The position numbers and the translations under genes are program-made. A stretch of 64,000 bases of DNA from Desulfobacteraceae bacterium (GTDB taxonomy: Bacteria; Desulfobacterota; Desulfobacteria; Desulfobacterales; Desulfosarcinaceae). The notes under the pieces were generated by a model, which saw only the letters and a program-made list of their open reading frames with translations, ran no database searches and was not told the DNA's origin. Position 1 is the stretch's first letter, and each line of letters opens with the position of its first letter. The stretch is taken from assembly GCA_027068085.1 (NCBI GenBank), contig JAMOUQ010000044.1:1-64000 (forward strand). The letters are read 5' to 3'. This document shows, piece after piece, positions 53,223-62,144 of the stretch.

Positions 53223-54212
53223 ATGACGCAATGGTATTTGAGCTTTGACGGCAACCAGATCGGCCCCATGGACACAGCCGAAGCAATTGCCAAGGCCCAG
53301 GAAAACCCCAACGGTTTTGCCTGGCGCCAGGGTTTTGCCCAATGGCTGCCCATTTCGCAGATAGACGAATTGCAGCCGGGCAGTCAGCCGGGTGCGGCGC
53401 CGCCGCCGCCCAAGGCGGCCATGGCCGACGATATAGACTTCAAGATTTTCGGCGCCGAGATGCAATTTGTCGAAATCGAGCTGGATCCGGGCGAAAGCGC
53501 CGTGGCCGAAGCCGGTGCCATGATGTACAAGGACAGCTCCGTGGCCATGGAGACCGTTTTCGGGGACGGATCGTCAAGCGGCGGAGGCGGCTTCATGGAA
53601 AAGCTGCTGGGAGCAGGCAAGCGGTTGCTGACGGGCGAAAGCCTTTTCATGACCGTTTTCACCCATACCGGTCAGGGCAAGGCCCATGTGGCCTTCGGAG
53701 CACCATACCCGGGCAACATCATACCGGTGCATCTCGGCGATACCGGCCGAACCCTGATCTGCCAGAAAGACAGTTTTCTTTGCGCAGCCAAGGGAGTATC
53801 GATAGGCATCTATTTCCAGCGCAAGATACTGACCGGGCTTTTCGGCGGCGAAGGGTTCATCATGCAGAAACTCGACGGTGACGGAATGGTCTTTCTGCAT
53901 GCCGGAGGAACCGTCATCGAGCGCCGGATGGACGCCGGAGAAACCCTGCATGTGGACACAGGCTGTATCGTTGCCCTGGAACCGTCCGTCCAGTTCGATA
54001 TCCAGCAGGCCGGCGGAATCAAGACCGCCTTGTTCGGCGGCGAGGGCCTGTTTTTCGCCACCCTGAGGGGGCCGGGAAAGATCTGGCTGCAATCCCTGCC
54101 CTTTTCACGGCTGGCGGGCCGGATGCTCCAGGCGGCTCCCCAGCGGGGCGGCAGCAAGGGTGAAGGCTCGATACTGGGCGCTCTGGGGGACCTGATCGAC
54201 GGAGACAATTGA
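53223..54212 (+). CDS. GYF-domain/AIM24 family protein
   Basis: A 329-residue protein. Residues 1-50 form a GYF_2 domain (MTQWYLSFDGNQIGPMDTAE, with WLPISQIDEL). After a Pro/Ala linker, residues 70-320 match the AIM24/TIGR00266 family (ELDPGESAVAEAGAMMYKDS, GDTGRTLICQKDSFLCAA, GDGMVFLHAGGTVIERRM). The fold is expected to be a double-stranded beta-helix. AIM24 proteins are of unclear function in bacteria. The stop forms TGATG with a possible start of the ABC ATPase gene. Confidence 0.85.
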   Translation: MTQWYLSFDGNQIGPMDTAEAIAKAQENPNGFAWRQGFAQWLPISQIDELQPGSQPGAAPPPPKAAMADDIDFKIFGAEMQFVEIELDPGESAVAEAGAMMYKDSSVAMETVFGDGSSSGGGGFMEKLLGAGKRLLTGESLFMTVFTHTGQGKAHVAFGAPYPGNIIPVHLGDTGRTLICQKDSFLCAAKGVSIGIYFQRKILTGLFGGEGFIMQKLDGDGMVFLHAGGTVIERRMDAGETLHVDTGCIVALEPSVQFDIQQAGGIKTALFGGEGLFFATLRGPGKIWLQSLPFSRLAGRMLQAAPQRGGSKGEGSILGALGDLIDGDN

Positions 54213-54274
54213 TGGCCGCGGCGGGCCGGCCTTCAAGCCGCCGGGCCTGCCCTGCCGAGCGAAAGCGATCACCG

Positions 54275-54967
54275 ATGCGGATCGAGTGCCGGAACATCAG
54301 CTACCGGTATCATGCCGAAAGTGAGCCGATTTTTGAAAATCTCTCTCTTTGCTATGATCAGCCCGGCTTCCATGCCCTTTTCGGTCCTTCCGGAGTCGGG
54401 AAAACCACCCTGGCCAGAATCATCTGCGGGGAGATCCAGCCTGCCGGCGGCAGTGTTACAACCAGCCGGACAGAACCGATTCTCTACACATACAATCTCG
54501 AGCGCCTGCCGGACTGGGCCACCACGGGCCGCCACCTGGAACGGGTGACCCCTGACGGCAGGGCCGGGCTGCGCGAATCTCTGGTTGATATTTTCGATAT
54601 CCGCCCCTGCCTGGATCAAAGATTCGGCGGGCTCTCCCTGGGCCAGCAGAACCGGGTCAACCTGCTGCGCTACCTGTTGCAGGATTTCGGCTTTCTGATA
54701 ATGGATGAAAGCCTTGCCAACGTTGACGAAAAGACCAGGGAAACGATAATTATGCATCTGAAGGAACTCTTCAGGGACAGGATGATCATCTACATTTCCC
54801 ACAATCTGGTGGAAGTCGCCAGGTTTTGCCGGCAAATAGCGGTATTGCGGTCGGTTTCCAAGCAACCCCGCATCGTCCGGGTCACGGGGCAGGACCTGCG
54901 GCTTGAAGGCCGGCCCGACCGTACGGCCCTGGAAAAGACCATGCTGGAGATGATGAATGCTGCCTAG
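54275..54967 (+). CDS. divergent ABC transporter ATP-binding protein
   Basis: A 230-residue ATPase related to the nitrate/sulfonate importer type. Walker A is GPSGVGKTT. Walker B is FLIMDESLANVD with the catalytic Glu, and the switch His is in IYISHNL. The signature is LSLGQQNR, not LSGGQ. The Q-loop Gln seems to be missing (ILYTYNLERLPDW). ATG 54275 fits the family start. An alternative ATG at 54212 overlaps the AIM24 stop as TGATG behind GGAGAC and would add 21 basic residues. It overlaps the permease start. Confidence 0.8.
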   Translation: MRIECRNISYRYHAESEPIFENLSLCYDQPGFHALFGPSGVGKTTLARIICGEIQPAGGSVTTSRTEPILYTYNLERLPDWATTGRHLERVTPDGRAGLRESLVDIFDIRPCLDQRFGGLSLGQQNRVNLLRYLLQDFGFLIMDESLANVDEKTRETIIMHLKELFRDRMIIYISHNLVEVARFCRQIAVLRSVSKQPRIVRVTGQDLRLEGRPDRTALEKTMLEMMNAA

Positions 54968-55709
54968 GCGGATATATCAGTTCTTTTTGATCTACCTGCT
55001 GGGAATCCTGGTTCTGTTGTCCCTCAAGTACGGGTTGCAGCTTTCTGATTACGTGATTCCGGGACCAAAGACCCTGTGGCAAACGGCGCTCGAGGTTTTT
55101 CCCCGTTACGCACTCGATGTCTGGAACACGCTGCAGGTGGCCCTTATCGGGCAGGTGATGTCCATCGTGCTGGCCCTGGCGATCGGGATTCCGGGAAGGA
55201 GCACCACCTGGTTCGGCAACTTCATCAAAGCCGCGGCCTACAACGTCCAGGCCTATCCGATCGTGGCCATCGCCCCCATCATCTTCATCCTGCTGGGCGA
55301 CGGTTTCCTGTCCCGGTTGCTGATCGCGGCCATGATCTGCTATTTCCCGATCCTGCTCACCGTCCTGGGGGTAATGAGCGAGCCTGTGGCGGATGTGGAG
55401 CATTTCTACCGCTGCACGGGCAGGATGCGCTGGCAGCTGGAAGTCAAGATCAGGGCATTTGAAAATCTGCACAAGCTGACGACCGTAATAGCCGGGAGCG
55501 CAACCCTGGCCATGGCCGGTACCATAGTTGCAGAGTTCATAGCCGCCAATGCAGGTATAGGCTACAGTATCAGGATAGCCCTGTACCAGAGCGATCTGGC
55601 CAGAATCCTGGTGGCGCTGCTGCTGATCGGAATATGCCTGTCGGTCTATCAGGGGCTGCTGGAACATACCGGAAGCCTGGTGAAAAAAGCCTGGACCGGG
55701 TCTGCCTGA
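54957..55709 (+). CDS. ABC transporter permease (nitrate/sulfonate/taurine type)
   Basis: A 250-residue membrane protein with about six helices, similar to SsuC/TauC. VIPGPKTLWQTALEVFPRYA near the N-terminus is the usual substrate-family pattern. The EAA-like loop (YRCTGRMRWQLEVKIRAFEN) lacks the normal Pro and much of the consensus. Its start overlaps the ATPase end by 11 bases. Confidence 0.85.
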   Translation: MLPRRIYQFFLIYLLGILVLLSLKYGLQLSDYVIPGPKTLWQTALEVFPRYALDVWNTLQVALIGQVMSIVLALAIGIPGRSTTWFGNFIKAAAYNVQAYPIVAIAPIIFILLGDGFLSRLLIAAMICYFPILLTVLGVMSEPVADVEHFYRCTGRMRWQLEVKIRAFENLHKLTTVIAGSATLAMAGTIVAEFIAANAGIGYSIRIALYQSDLARILVALLLIGICLSVYQGLLEHTGSLVKKAWTGSA

Positions 55710-55814
55710 ATCCGGTATTTCTGAAATGTGCTGGCAAAGATTGTCTTAACAGGCGTCTGTTTGCGGGCCAGACCGGGACGAGAGGCTGAAAAATGGTCAG
55801 GAAGGGAGACTGCC

Positions 55815-56822
55815 ATGAACGGTAAAACAGGAAAGCGCAACAGTCTGCTGGCGGCGGCCTGGATATTGATTGTGCTGACCCTGGCGGTGGCAGGAGCGCC
55901 GGAAGGCCGGGCGTGGGCCGGTACTTTGAACTACAGGCTGAAATGGATCTACAATGCTTCGGTTATCGGCGATCTTTATGCGTCCGGCAAAGGGTATTTC
56001 CGGGCCGCCGGCCTGGAGGTCAAGGTAAGGCCGGGAGGCCCTGAAAGGGATGCTCTGCGGGAACTCGAGCTGGGGTATGCCGATTTCGGGGTGGCTTCAG
56101 CCGACCAGGTTATCCGGGCCGTTGCCAAAGGGGCGCCCCTGGTGGTGGTGGCCCAGTTGTTTCAGGTCAACCCTCTGCAATGGCTCTACCGCACCGGCAA
56201 GGGCATGATCAGGAAACTGGACGATCTGAAGGGCAGGACCATCGGAATCACCTACGGCAAAAACGACGAGATCATCATGCGGACCCTGCTGGCCAAGGCC
56301 GGCATTGGACGGGGACAGGTCGAATTTTACAGCGTGCGCCTCGATTACACGCCTTTTTTAAGGGGCAAGGTGGACCTGTGGCCGGTCTATGCCAACACCC
56401 AGGCCGTCTTTCTGCGGGACAAGCTTAGCCGGGCAGGGGAGGAAACCGCCCTGTTTGTTCCCGGAGATTTCGGGGTCAGGTTCGTGGCCAATTCAGTGGT
56501 GACCTCGGAAAAACTGTTCAAACGCAACCCCGAATTGGTCAAGCGTTTCGTTGGCGCCCTGCTCGCGGGCTGGAAGGCGGCCCTGGATGTGAAACATCAG
56601 AAAGAAGCTCTGGCCATTTTGAGGCAGGTCGACCGGGACACCCCCCTGCGGATACTTAAAACCCAGCTTGAGATCACCCGCCGCCTGGTGATGCCCCGAT
56701 CCGGTCCGCCCCTGGGAACCATCGATTTTGAAGGCTGGCGTCAGACCGAGCGCATCATGCTGGAACAGGGGCAGATAAAGGCCCCGGTCAAAATCCTCTC
56801 CTGCCTCAAACCGATGCTTTGA
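55815..56822 (+). CDS. ABC transporter substrate-binding protein (NMT1/THI5-like)
   Basis: A 335-residue exported protein. The signal peptide covers about residues 1-35 (LAAAWILIVLTLAVAGAPEG). The mature domain matches the NMT1/SsuA-like group (LKWIYNASVIGDLYASGKGY, FGVASADQVIRAVAKGAPLV). Ligands in this group include pyrimidine thiamine precursors, sulfonates, nitrate and bicarbonate; the aromatic start KWIYNAS leans to the THI5-like branch. ATG 55815 follows AAGGGAGAC. It completes the importer with the two genes upstream. Confidence 0.85.
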   Translation: MNGKTGKRNSLLAAAWILIVLTLAVAGAPEGRAWAGTLNYRLKWIYNASVIGDLYASGKGYFRAAGLEVKVRPGGPERDALRELELGYADFGVASADQVIRAVAKGAPLVVVAQLFQVNPLQWLYRTGKGMIRKLDDLKGRTIGITYGKNDEIIMRTLLAKAGIGRGQVEFYSVRLDYTPFLRGKVDLWPVYANTQAVFLRDKLSRAGEETALFVPGDFGVRFVANSVVTSEKLFKRNPELVKRFVGALLAGWKAALDVKHQKEALAILRQVDRDTPLRILKTQLEITRRLVMPRSGPPLGTIDFEGWRQTERIMLEQGQIKAPVKILSCLKPML

Positions 56823-56886
56823 GGCGGTTTCCCTTCCGGGACCGATCGTGACGGGACGGTTGAGGCTGTCAAGGTCCGCTCATGGC

Positions 56887-57726
56887 TCAGGGATGGAGAC
56901 GTTTTGCGATTTTATCCAGCTCCCGGGAGCGCAGCCAGAAAATGCCGGTATTTAGTTTGCGGTCGAACTCCAGCAGGGCGTCTGTCTGCCGGCCGACCCA
57001 GATGTATTTCCGGGAGCCTTTTTTGACGGGACTGACACGGCCGTAACGGGCGAAGGCCTCCTGGCGCAGGAGTTTGAAACGCGGCATGCCGTAGACCCAC
57101 ATGGTTATGGAATACAGTTGATTGCGCCAGAAACCGAAGATCAGCCCGTCGAGTTCGACTTTTGCCCAGCGCAGGGGCCGGTCCTTCCATGCATACTGGA
57201 CTATTGCGCCATACAGATCTTCTGTCTTGACCCTGACCAGGCTGCCCAGGGCCGCCGGCCGCATTCTCCACCGCAGGCCCCGGAAAGGGAGGCGGTCGAT
57301 TCCGGAAGAAAGAACTCCGGTTTTCAAGCCGGCCGGAGCTTTGCCGGCCGGTTTCCGGCCACTGCGGGGCTTGGTGGCGTCAGGTCCGGAGCTATTGCCG
57401 TCCGGCCGGGGTTTACCCTTACCGGTGTTGGGAAAACCGGTTTCGGGCGGAGGGACGGCATCTTTTTTCGCCCGCGATGGATCACCGGGGGCATCAACTA
57501 TTCTTTGGACATCGGCCCCGGGCACTGCCACGACAATTCCGTGCAGGTAGAATTTTACCGTTGAACCTTCCTTCCAGACCCTGGACGTGGTGAATTTTTC
57601 TCCCGAACGCAGGATTATAGTGGCGGCTTCGGCCGCCGGCCGGAGGCCCGGGCTTGAGAGCAACATCACCAATGCCATCAGGCAGGAGCTGAAACCCGGA
57701 ACTTTGGATCGCTTCTTCATGGACAT
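56887..57726 (-). CDS. exported protein of unknown function
   Basis: A 279-residue protein with a signal peptide (about 1-35, SSCLMALVMLLSSPGLRPAA). Residues 36-75 form a small beta-rich unit (TIILRSGEKFTTSRVWKEGS, VVAVPGADVQRI) that resembles repeated envelope-associated units in Desulfobacterota proteins. A Pro/Gly/Lys linker follows. The C-terminal 140 residues, rich in Trp, Arg and Tyr (LRWAKVELDGLIFGFWRNQL), form a domain I cannot name. Convergent with the importer genes. Confidence 0.6.
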   Translation of the reverse strand: MSMKKRSKVPGFSSCLMALVMLLSSPGLRPAAEAATIILRSGEKFTTSRVWKEGSTVKFYLHGIVVAVPGADVQRIVDAPGDPSRAKKDAVPPPETGFPNTGKGKPRPDGNSSGPDATKPRSGRKPAGKAPAGLKTGVLSSGIDRLPFRGLRWRMRPAALGSLVRVKTEDLYGAIVQYAWKDRPLRWAKVELDGLIFGFWRNQLYSITMWVYGMPRFKLLRQEAFARYGRVSPVKKGSRKYIWVGRQTDALLEFDRKLNTGIFWLRSRELDKIAKRLHP

Positions 57727-57966
57727 GCCCCTTGAACTTCAATCCTCAGGCGGTTGCCGGCCGGGACCGGTCTAAAGACAGGCCTGGAGGCATCCCTGTT
57801 GTTGCGGTTCTTTGGTTTGAAATGAGCCGAATGCCGGCCGTATCTTCAGAACGTTAAATCGGCTGATCCGGGTGCTTACTTGAGCCGTATCTCGCCCCGG
57901 GCGGATCGACCGTTTCCGGCTTAAGCCGGCAATCGAATCCGGGTGCCGTTTTGGTTTGCTTGAAAC

Positions 57967-57995
57967 TTGCCCCGCGGCCGGGGCGATTGTATACT
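57967..57995 (+). promoter_or_regulatory. candidate promoter of the DUF3786 gene, with palindrome in the spacer
   Basis: TTGCCC (57967-57972) and TATACT (57990-57995) have 17-base spacing. The palindrome CCCCGCGGCCGGGG (57970-57983) overlaps the -35 and could be a repressor site. Otherwise the 437-base gap 57727-58163 shows nothing clear. Confidence 0.35.
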
Positions 57996-58163
57996 GATCC
58001 TGTATCTTGAGCGGGACTTTACAACGGGGCAATACGGACAGCGGCAGCGGTTTTTTCAAGGACCTGATTCCGGCTTTCGGCGGCGGGGCGTTTCGGGCTG
58101 CACCGGCGGCCGGAATGCCGTTGAAGGTGTAATCTTTCCCGGAGCCGGAGAAAGGAGCGGGCC

Positions 58164-59099
58164 GTGTCGACAGGGGCGTGCGGAGTAAATTGTGATCTGT
58201 GCCGTTTGCGGCTGCTGGGTACCTGTTCAACCTGCGGGAGCGGCAAAAGCCGGGAGGCGGAAGCGAAACGGGCCGCCCAGGAAAGACTGTTCGGGCAGCC
58301 GTGCCCTGTTCTGGCCTGCGCCATCATGAACAAGGTGGACTACTGTCTGCGGGATTGCCTCCAGTTTCCCTGCGATAATTTCAGTTGCGGGCCCTATCCT
58401 TTCAGCCGGAGTTTCCTCGACATGCAGCAGCGCCGGCTGGCGGAATTGCCTCCGGCCCTGGATCCCAATGGCCGTCCTCTGAACGTGCCGCAGCAGTACT
58501 GGGAGACCCTGGCAGAGCGGGACACCCGGCAGGTTTGCAATGCCACCCTGGTGGAAGCTGACGGCAAGGGGCGTTTCCACTTCCGGTTCCTGGACCGCAG
58601 GGTGCGGGTGACACCTTCGTTACGGGTGCTTGAAGAGGCCGGGGCCGGTGGCGGCTGGCACCAGGTAAACGACCCCCTGCTGGAACTGACGACCCTGACC
58701 TATTTGACGGCCACGGAGAAAATCTTCCCTCTTGCCAACAGGCTGGCGGGCATAAAGGATCTCAAACAGGGGTTTTATTTTCAGGGCCGGCATGTGTTGC
58801 CCGTCAGCCCTTTGCTGGAGCGTTTCGGTGATGATCCGGGCGGTTTTGCAGACGCCTGCCGCCTTCTGGAAGGTGTGCCGGCGCAGATGGCCGACCTGGG
58901 TTTCAGGCTGCTTCCTTTCCCCCGCCTGCCGGTCTATTTTCTCTACTGGCAGGCCGCAGACGATTTCAGGGCGCGGATAGACGTTCTTTTCGATTGCTCG
59001 GTTGAAAACATCTTTACTGCCCCGGCCATCTGGATTCTTGTCCGGCGTATGGTGATCGCCCTGCTGCAGGCGGGCCGGACACAGGCCGGGTCTTTGTAG
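58164..59099 (+). CDS. Cys-rich DUF3786 domain protein
   Basis: A 311-residue protein from a GTG behind AAAGGAG. The first 75 residues hold about a dozen cysteines (CGVNCDLCRLRLLGTCSTCG, CPVLACAIMNKVDYCLRDC, QFPCDNFSCG), as in DUF3795-like zinc or Fe-S modules. The rest matches DUF3786 (VNDPLLELTTLTYLTATEKI, FPRLPVYFLYWQAADDFRAR, IFTAPAIWILVRRMV). DUF3786 proteins occur mainly in anaerobes with corrinoid and Wood-Ljungdahl metabolism; that link is general knowledge, not shown here. It is alone on its strand. Confidence 0.75.
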   Translation: MSTGACGVNCDLCRLRLLGTCSTCGSGKSREAEAKRAAQERLFGQPCPVLACAIMNKVDYCLRDCLQFPCDNFSCGPYPFSRSFLDMQQRRLAELPPALDPNGRPLNVPQQYWETLAERDTRQVCNATLVEADGKGRFHFRFLDRRVRVTPSLRVLEEAGAGGGWHQVNDPLLELTTLTYLTATEKIFPLANRLAGIKDLKQGFYFQGRHVLPVSPLLERFGDDPGGFADACRLLEGVPAQMADLGFRLLPFPRLPVYFLYWQAADDFRARIDVLFDCSVENIFTAPAIWILVRRMVIALLQAGRTQAGSL

Positions 59100-59192
59100 A
59101 ATCGGGACAGACATCGAATTGCCGCCGGCCCGGCCGGGAAACTTTGCTCGATTTCCCGGCAGGACCGGCGGCTTGGGCATTGGGAGGAGGGA

Positions 59193-60914
59193 TCAATGCC
59201 TGAAACGACCAACGATGGTGGTCAGTTGGGCCGACATCTGCTTGAGCTGTTCGGCGTTCAGCCTGATCTGATTGCTGCTGTTGGCCATCTGGCCGGCGGC
59301 TGAGTTGACGGCCGCCATGTCCTGGGTTATTTGCTCCGCGACGCTGGAACTCTGATTCACGTTTTCGTTTACTTCCTGGATTCCCTGGGAAGCCTGGGAG
59401 ATGTTGTCGGCTATTTCCCGGGTGGCTACCGATTGTTCTTCGACAGCGGTGGCGATGGTGGCCACGATATCGTTTACCCCCTCGATGACTTTGGAGATCT
59501 GGTCGATTTCCGTGACAGTCGAGGCCGTGGTGCTCTGAACCTCTTCGATCTTGGCCTTGATATCCTGAGTGGCCTCCGCGGTCTGCTTGGCCAGTTCCTT
59601 GATCTCGTTGGCCACCACGGCAAAACCTTTGCCCGCCTCTCCGGCCCGGGCGGCCTCGATGGTGGCGTTGAGGGCCAGAAGGTTGGTCTGTTCGGATATC
59701 TCGGTTATGGTCTCGGTGACCTTGCCTATCTGTTCGGCGGCTTTGCCGAGGGCGTCCATCTTTTCGGCAGCACTCCGGGACTGATTGACCGCTTCGTCGG
59801 AGATCGTGCGGGCCTTTTCGGAGTTCTGGGCGATCTCGTTGATGGTCGCGGTCATTTCTCCGGCGGCAGTGGCAACCATGCTGGTGTTGGCAGACGATTC
59901 TTCCATGGCGGCTGCCACGTTGTTGAGGTTGCTGCTCATTTGCTGGGCCGCGGCGGTAACATTGTCGGCCCGGTTGGTTGTGTCTTCCGAGTTGGATGCC
60001 AGCTCCACGGCTACATTGGCCATCTCGGCGGCGGATTCATTTACGTTTGCGGCGTTTTCGGCCAGCTTTGCGATGATACCCTGCAATTTTTCGATGAATA
60101 CGTTGAAAAGCCTGGCCAGTTCGCCGATCTCGTCGTTGGAATCTATGCTGACCCGTTTGGTCAGGTCACCCTCGCCTTCGGCGATATCGTGAAAATTGAC
60201 GATCATGGTTTTCAAGGCCCTTGTGATGCCGGTAACGATGAAAAAACACAGTACCATTGTAAGAGCGAAGATCGGCGAAACCACGGCCAGCATCGAGAGG
60301 TATTTCCGGCGGGCCTGTTTCTCGATGGCGGCGGTGGCCCCGGCCAGGTAGGTTTTTATGTTGTCGATGTAGACCCCGGTGCCCAGCCAGAAGTCGGTTC
60401 CCGGAATCATGACGGCATAGCTGAGCTTGGGCTGGTCGCCGGCACCCGGCTTGGGCCAGACGTATCGCACGAAGCCTCCGCCGTTGCGGGCTTTTTCATA
60501 GAGATCCTTGACAAAATAGGTTCCGTTTTTGTCCTTTATGGACCCCATGTCTTTCCCGTACAGGCTCTTTTTGATGTGGGCGATTGTCTTGCTGCCTCTG
60601 AAGACGAAGAAATATCCGGAACGGTCATGCTCGTAACGTACGTTATTGAGCATCCGGCGAACGGCGTTGATCTGCTCCCGGGCATCGGCGATGTTCCTTA
60701 TCCTGTTGGCGATGACCACGGCCATGGTGCGGGTGACGGCCTCGAGTTTTTCCTTCTGACCGTCAAGCATTACCTCCTTGGTCTGTCCCAATCCGATCTG
60801 CTTGACGGCGTTTGCAGTGCGCCAGGTGAAAAACAGCATCAAGGCAAACAGCAGCGCAACGCCGGCAACCAGGAGCATCATTCTGTATTTGATCGTCAGT
60901 CGATTCAGAAACAT
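59193..60914 (-). CDS. methyl-accepting chemotaxis protein with sCache-like sensor
   Basis: A 573-residue chemoreceptor. TM1 is at about 10-30, and a periplasmic single-Cache domain at about 35-190 ([40 protein letters not shown]). TM2 lies near 205-228. A HAMP domain follows ([20 protein letters not shown]). The signalling tip is [20 protein letters not shown] with [20 protein letters not shown]. sCache domains of this sort usually bind small organic acids. AAAGGGAGGG precedes the ATG. It lies 100 bases downstream of the PocR-LuxR regulator gene, probably in one transcript. Confidence 0.93.
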   Translation of the reverse strand: MFLNRLTIKYRMMLLVAGVALLFALMLFFTWRTANAVKQIGLGQTKEVMLDGQKEKLEAVTRTMAVVIANRIRNIADAREQINAVRRMLNNVRYEHDRSGYFFVFRGSKTIAHIKKSLYGKDMGSIKDKNGTYFVKDLYEKARNGGGFVRYVWPKPGAGDQPKLSYAVMIPGTDFWLGTGVYIDNIKTYLAGATAAIEKQARRKYLSMLAVVSPIFALTMVLCFFIVTGITRALKTMIVNFHDIAEGEGDLTKRVSIDSNDEIGELARLFNVFIEKLQGIIAKLAENAANVNESAAEMANVAVELASNSEDTTNRADNVTAAAQQMSSNLNNVAAAMEESSANTSMVATAAGEMTATINEIAQNSEKARTISDEAVNQSRSAAEKMDALGKAAEQIGKVTETITEISEQTNLLALNATIEAARAGEAGKGFAVVANEIKELAKQTAEATQDIKAKIEEVQSTTASTVTEIDQISKVIEGVNDIVATIATAVEEQSVATREIADNISQASQGIQEVNENVNQSSSVAEQITQDMAAVNSAAGQMANSSNQIRLNAEQLKQMSAQLTTIVGRFRH

Positions 60915-61014
60915 GCAATTGCCCTCCCTTTGTGTTCATACGGATTTCTCTTACGTCAAATGGTATCGGCCGGCGCGCAAAAGGGGTGACAACCGAAATT
61001 AAACCATAAAACAA

Positions 61015-62001
61015 CTATGCATTTTGATTGTTCTGGATTGTATCGAAGAATGTTTTCAGGGATTGTTTTCTGCCGGTCAGGCCGAGTTTCTTCCGGATGG
61101 CGTTCCTGATGTTTGTTACGGTGTGGGGGGACAGGTACAGGGATCTGGCTATCTGTTTGGTGCTCAGTCCCTGGCGGACAAGATCGGCGACCCTGCACTG
61201 GGCCGGAGTCAGGATACGATAACAGGATGCCAGGGAACCTGTCAGGGGAGGCAGCAGGGTGTCGATGTTCGATCTGATGACGTTCAATACGACCTGGCCG
61301 TCGTTGTCCGGTGTGCATTTTTCCAGCCGGTCGAGATAGGGCAGGATGAATTTACGGACGTTCATCATCAGGTCGGCTTCGACGGCCCTTTTCTCGATGG
61401 CCCGGTTGTCGAGGATGGTTTTCAGGGCCTTGTTCAATTTTTCAAGTTCAATGGCGCGCTGCCGGCCGGTGTTGTTGCAATGGGCCAGGTCGCCGACAAG
61501 AAAAGCCAGCTGGCTGAGAAAGGCCGCCACGGCGCGGCTTTTGCTCCGCGGGATTACCGGCAACTTTCTGACCGCCTGTATGAAGGCTGATCTGTCGAAA
61601 CCATAGCGTTCAGCCTGGCCGGCAAAATCCAGGATTTGATCAGAGCCGGGAGGGCTGCAAAAAAACTGGCCGCCGAACAGGACACCGGCTATTTTTCCGT
61701 CAACCAGCAAAGGGGTCGCAATTTCCATAATTCCGTGGCGGCAACTGAAAATCCTGGCTCTGCGGCCAGCCTCCATCTGGCGGACGATTTGCCCGTCGAA
61801 GATGGCGCAGCGGCTGCGGGCACCTGGATGGCGGTGGTAGAAAAGATTGCAGACCGAATTGCGGCCTGAGCGTGCAATGAGGGTGCCGCCGGTGGTGATG
61901 ATACTGGCTGCTATACCAAAGGCTTCGAACAGGTGGTCGCAAAGCTGCTGAAGCCTTTCAGGATCGATGAGATCCAATCCGGCGGCGGCCGGCAAAGTCA
62001 T
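61015..62001 (-). CDS. PocR-domain LuxR-type transcriptional regulator
   Basis: A 328-residue protein. Residues 10-160 match the PocR ligand-binding domain (LQQLCDHLFEAFGIAASIIT, FSCRHGIMEIATPLLVDGKI, GVLFGGQFFCSPPG), which contains conserved Cys and is a PAS-like sensor for small ligands. A helical linker follows. Residues 250-320 form a LuxR HTH (LTPAQCRVADLVRQGLSTKQ, LYLSPHTVTNIRNAIRKKLG). ATG 62001 has AGGAG upstream. The chemoreceptor gene follows directly, so it may regulate that gene. Confidence 0.87.
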   Translation of the reverse strand: MTLPAAAGLDLIDPERLQQLCDHLFEAFGIAASIITTGGTLIARSGRNSVCNLFYHRHPGARSRCAIFDGQIVRQMEAGRRARIFSCRHGIMEIATPLLVDGKIAGVLFGGQFFCSPPGSDQILDFAGQAERYGFDRSAFIQAVRKLPVIPRSKSRAVAAFLSQLAFLVGDLAHCNNTGRQRAIELEKLNKALKTILDNRAIEKRAVEADLMMNVRKFILPYLDRLEKCTPDNDGQVVLNVIRSNIDTLLPPLTGSLASCYRILTPAQCRVADLVRQGLSTKQIARSLYLSPHTVTNIRNAIRKKLGLTGRKQSLKTFFDTIQNNQNA

Positions 62002-62144
62002 GGCCTGGCTCCTGTTGCTCGGGACAGGCGGGGAAACCGCCATAAAGGCCGGTAAGCACCGGCCAGTAGGTAGTTGTGATCTTCATCCTTGGCTGGTTCC
62101 GGAGCCGGATCTGCTTTCACCGGCCGGCGGGCCAAGGCAGGCTT

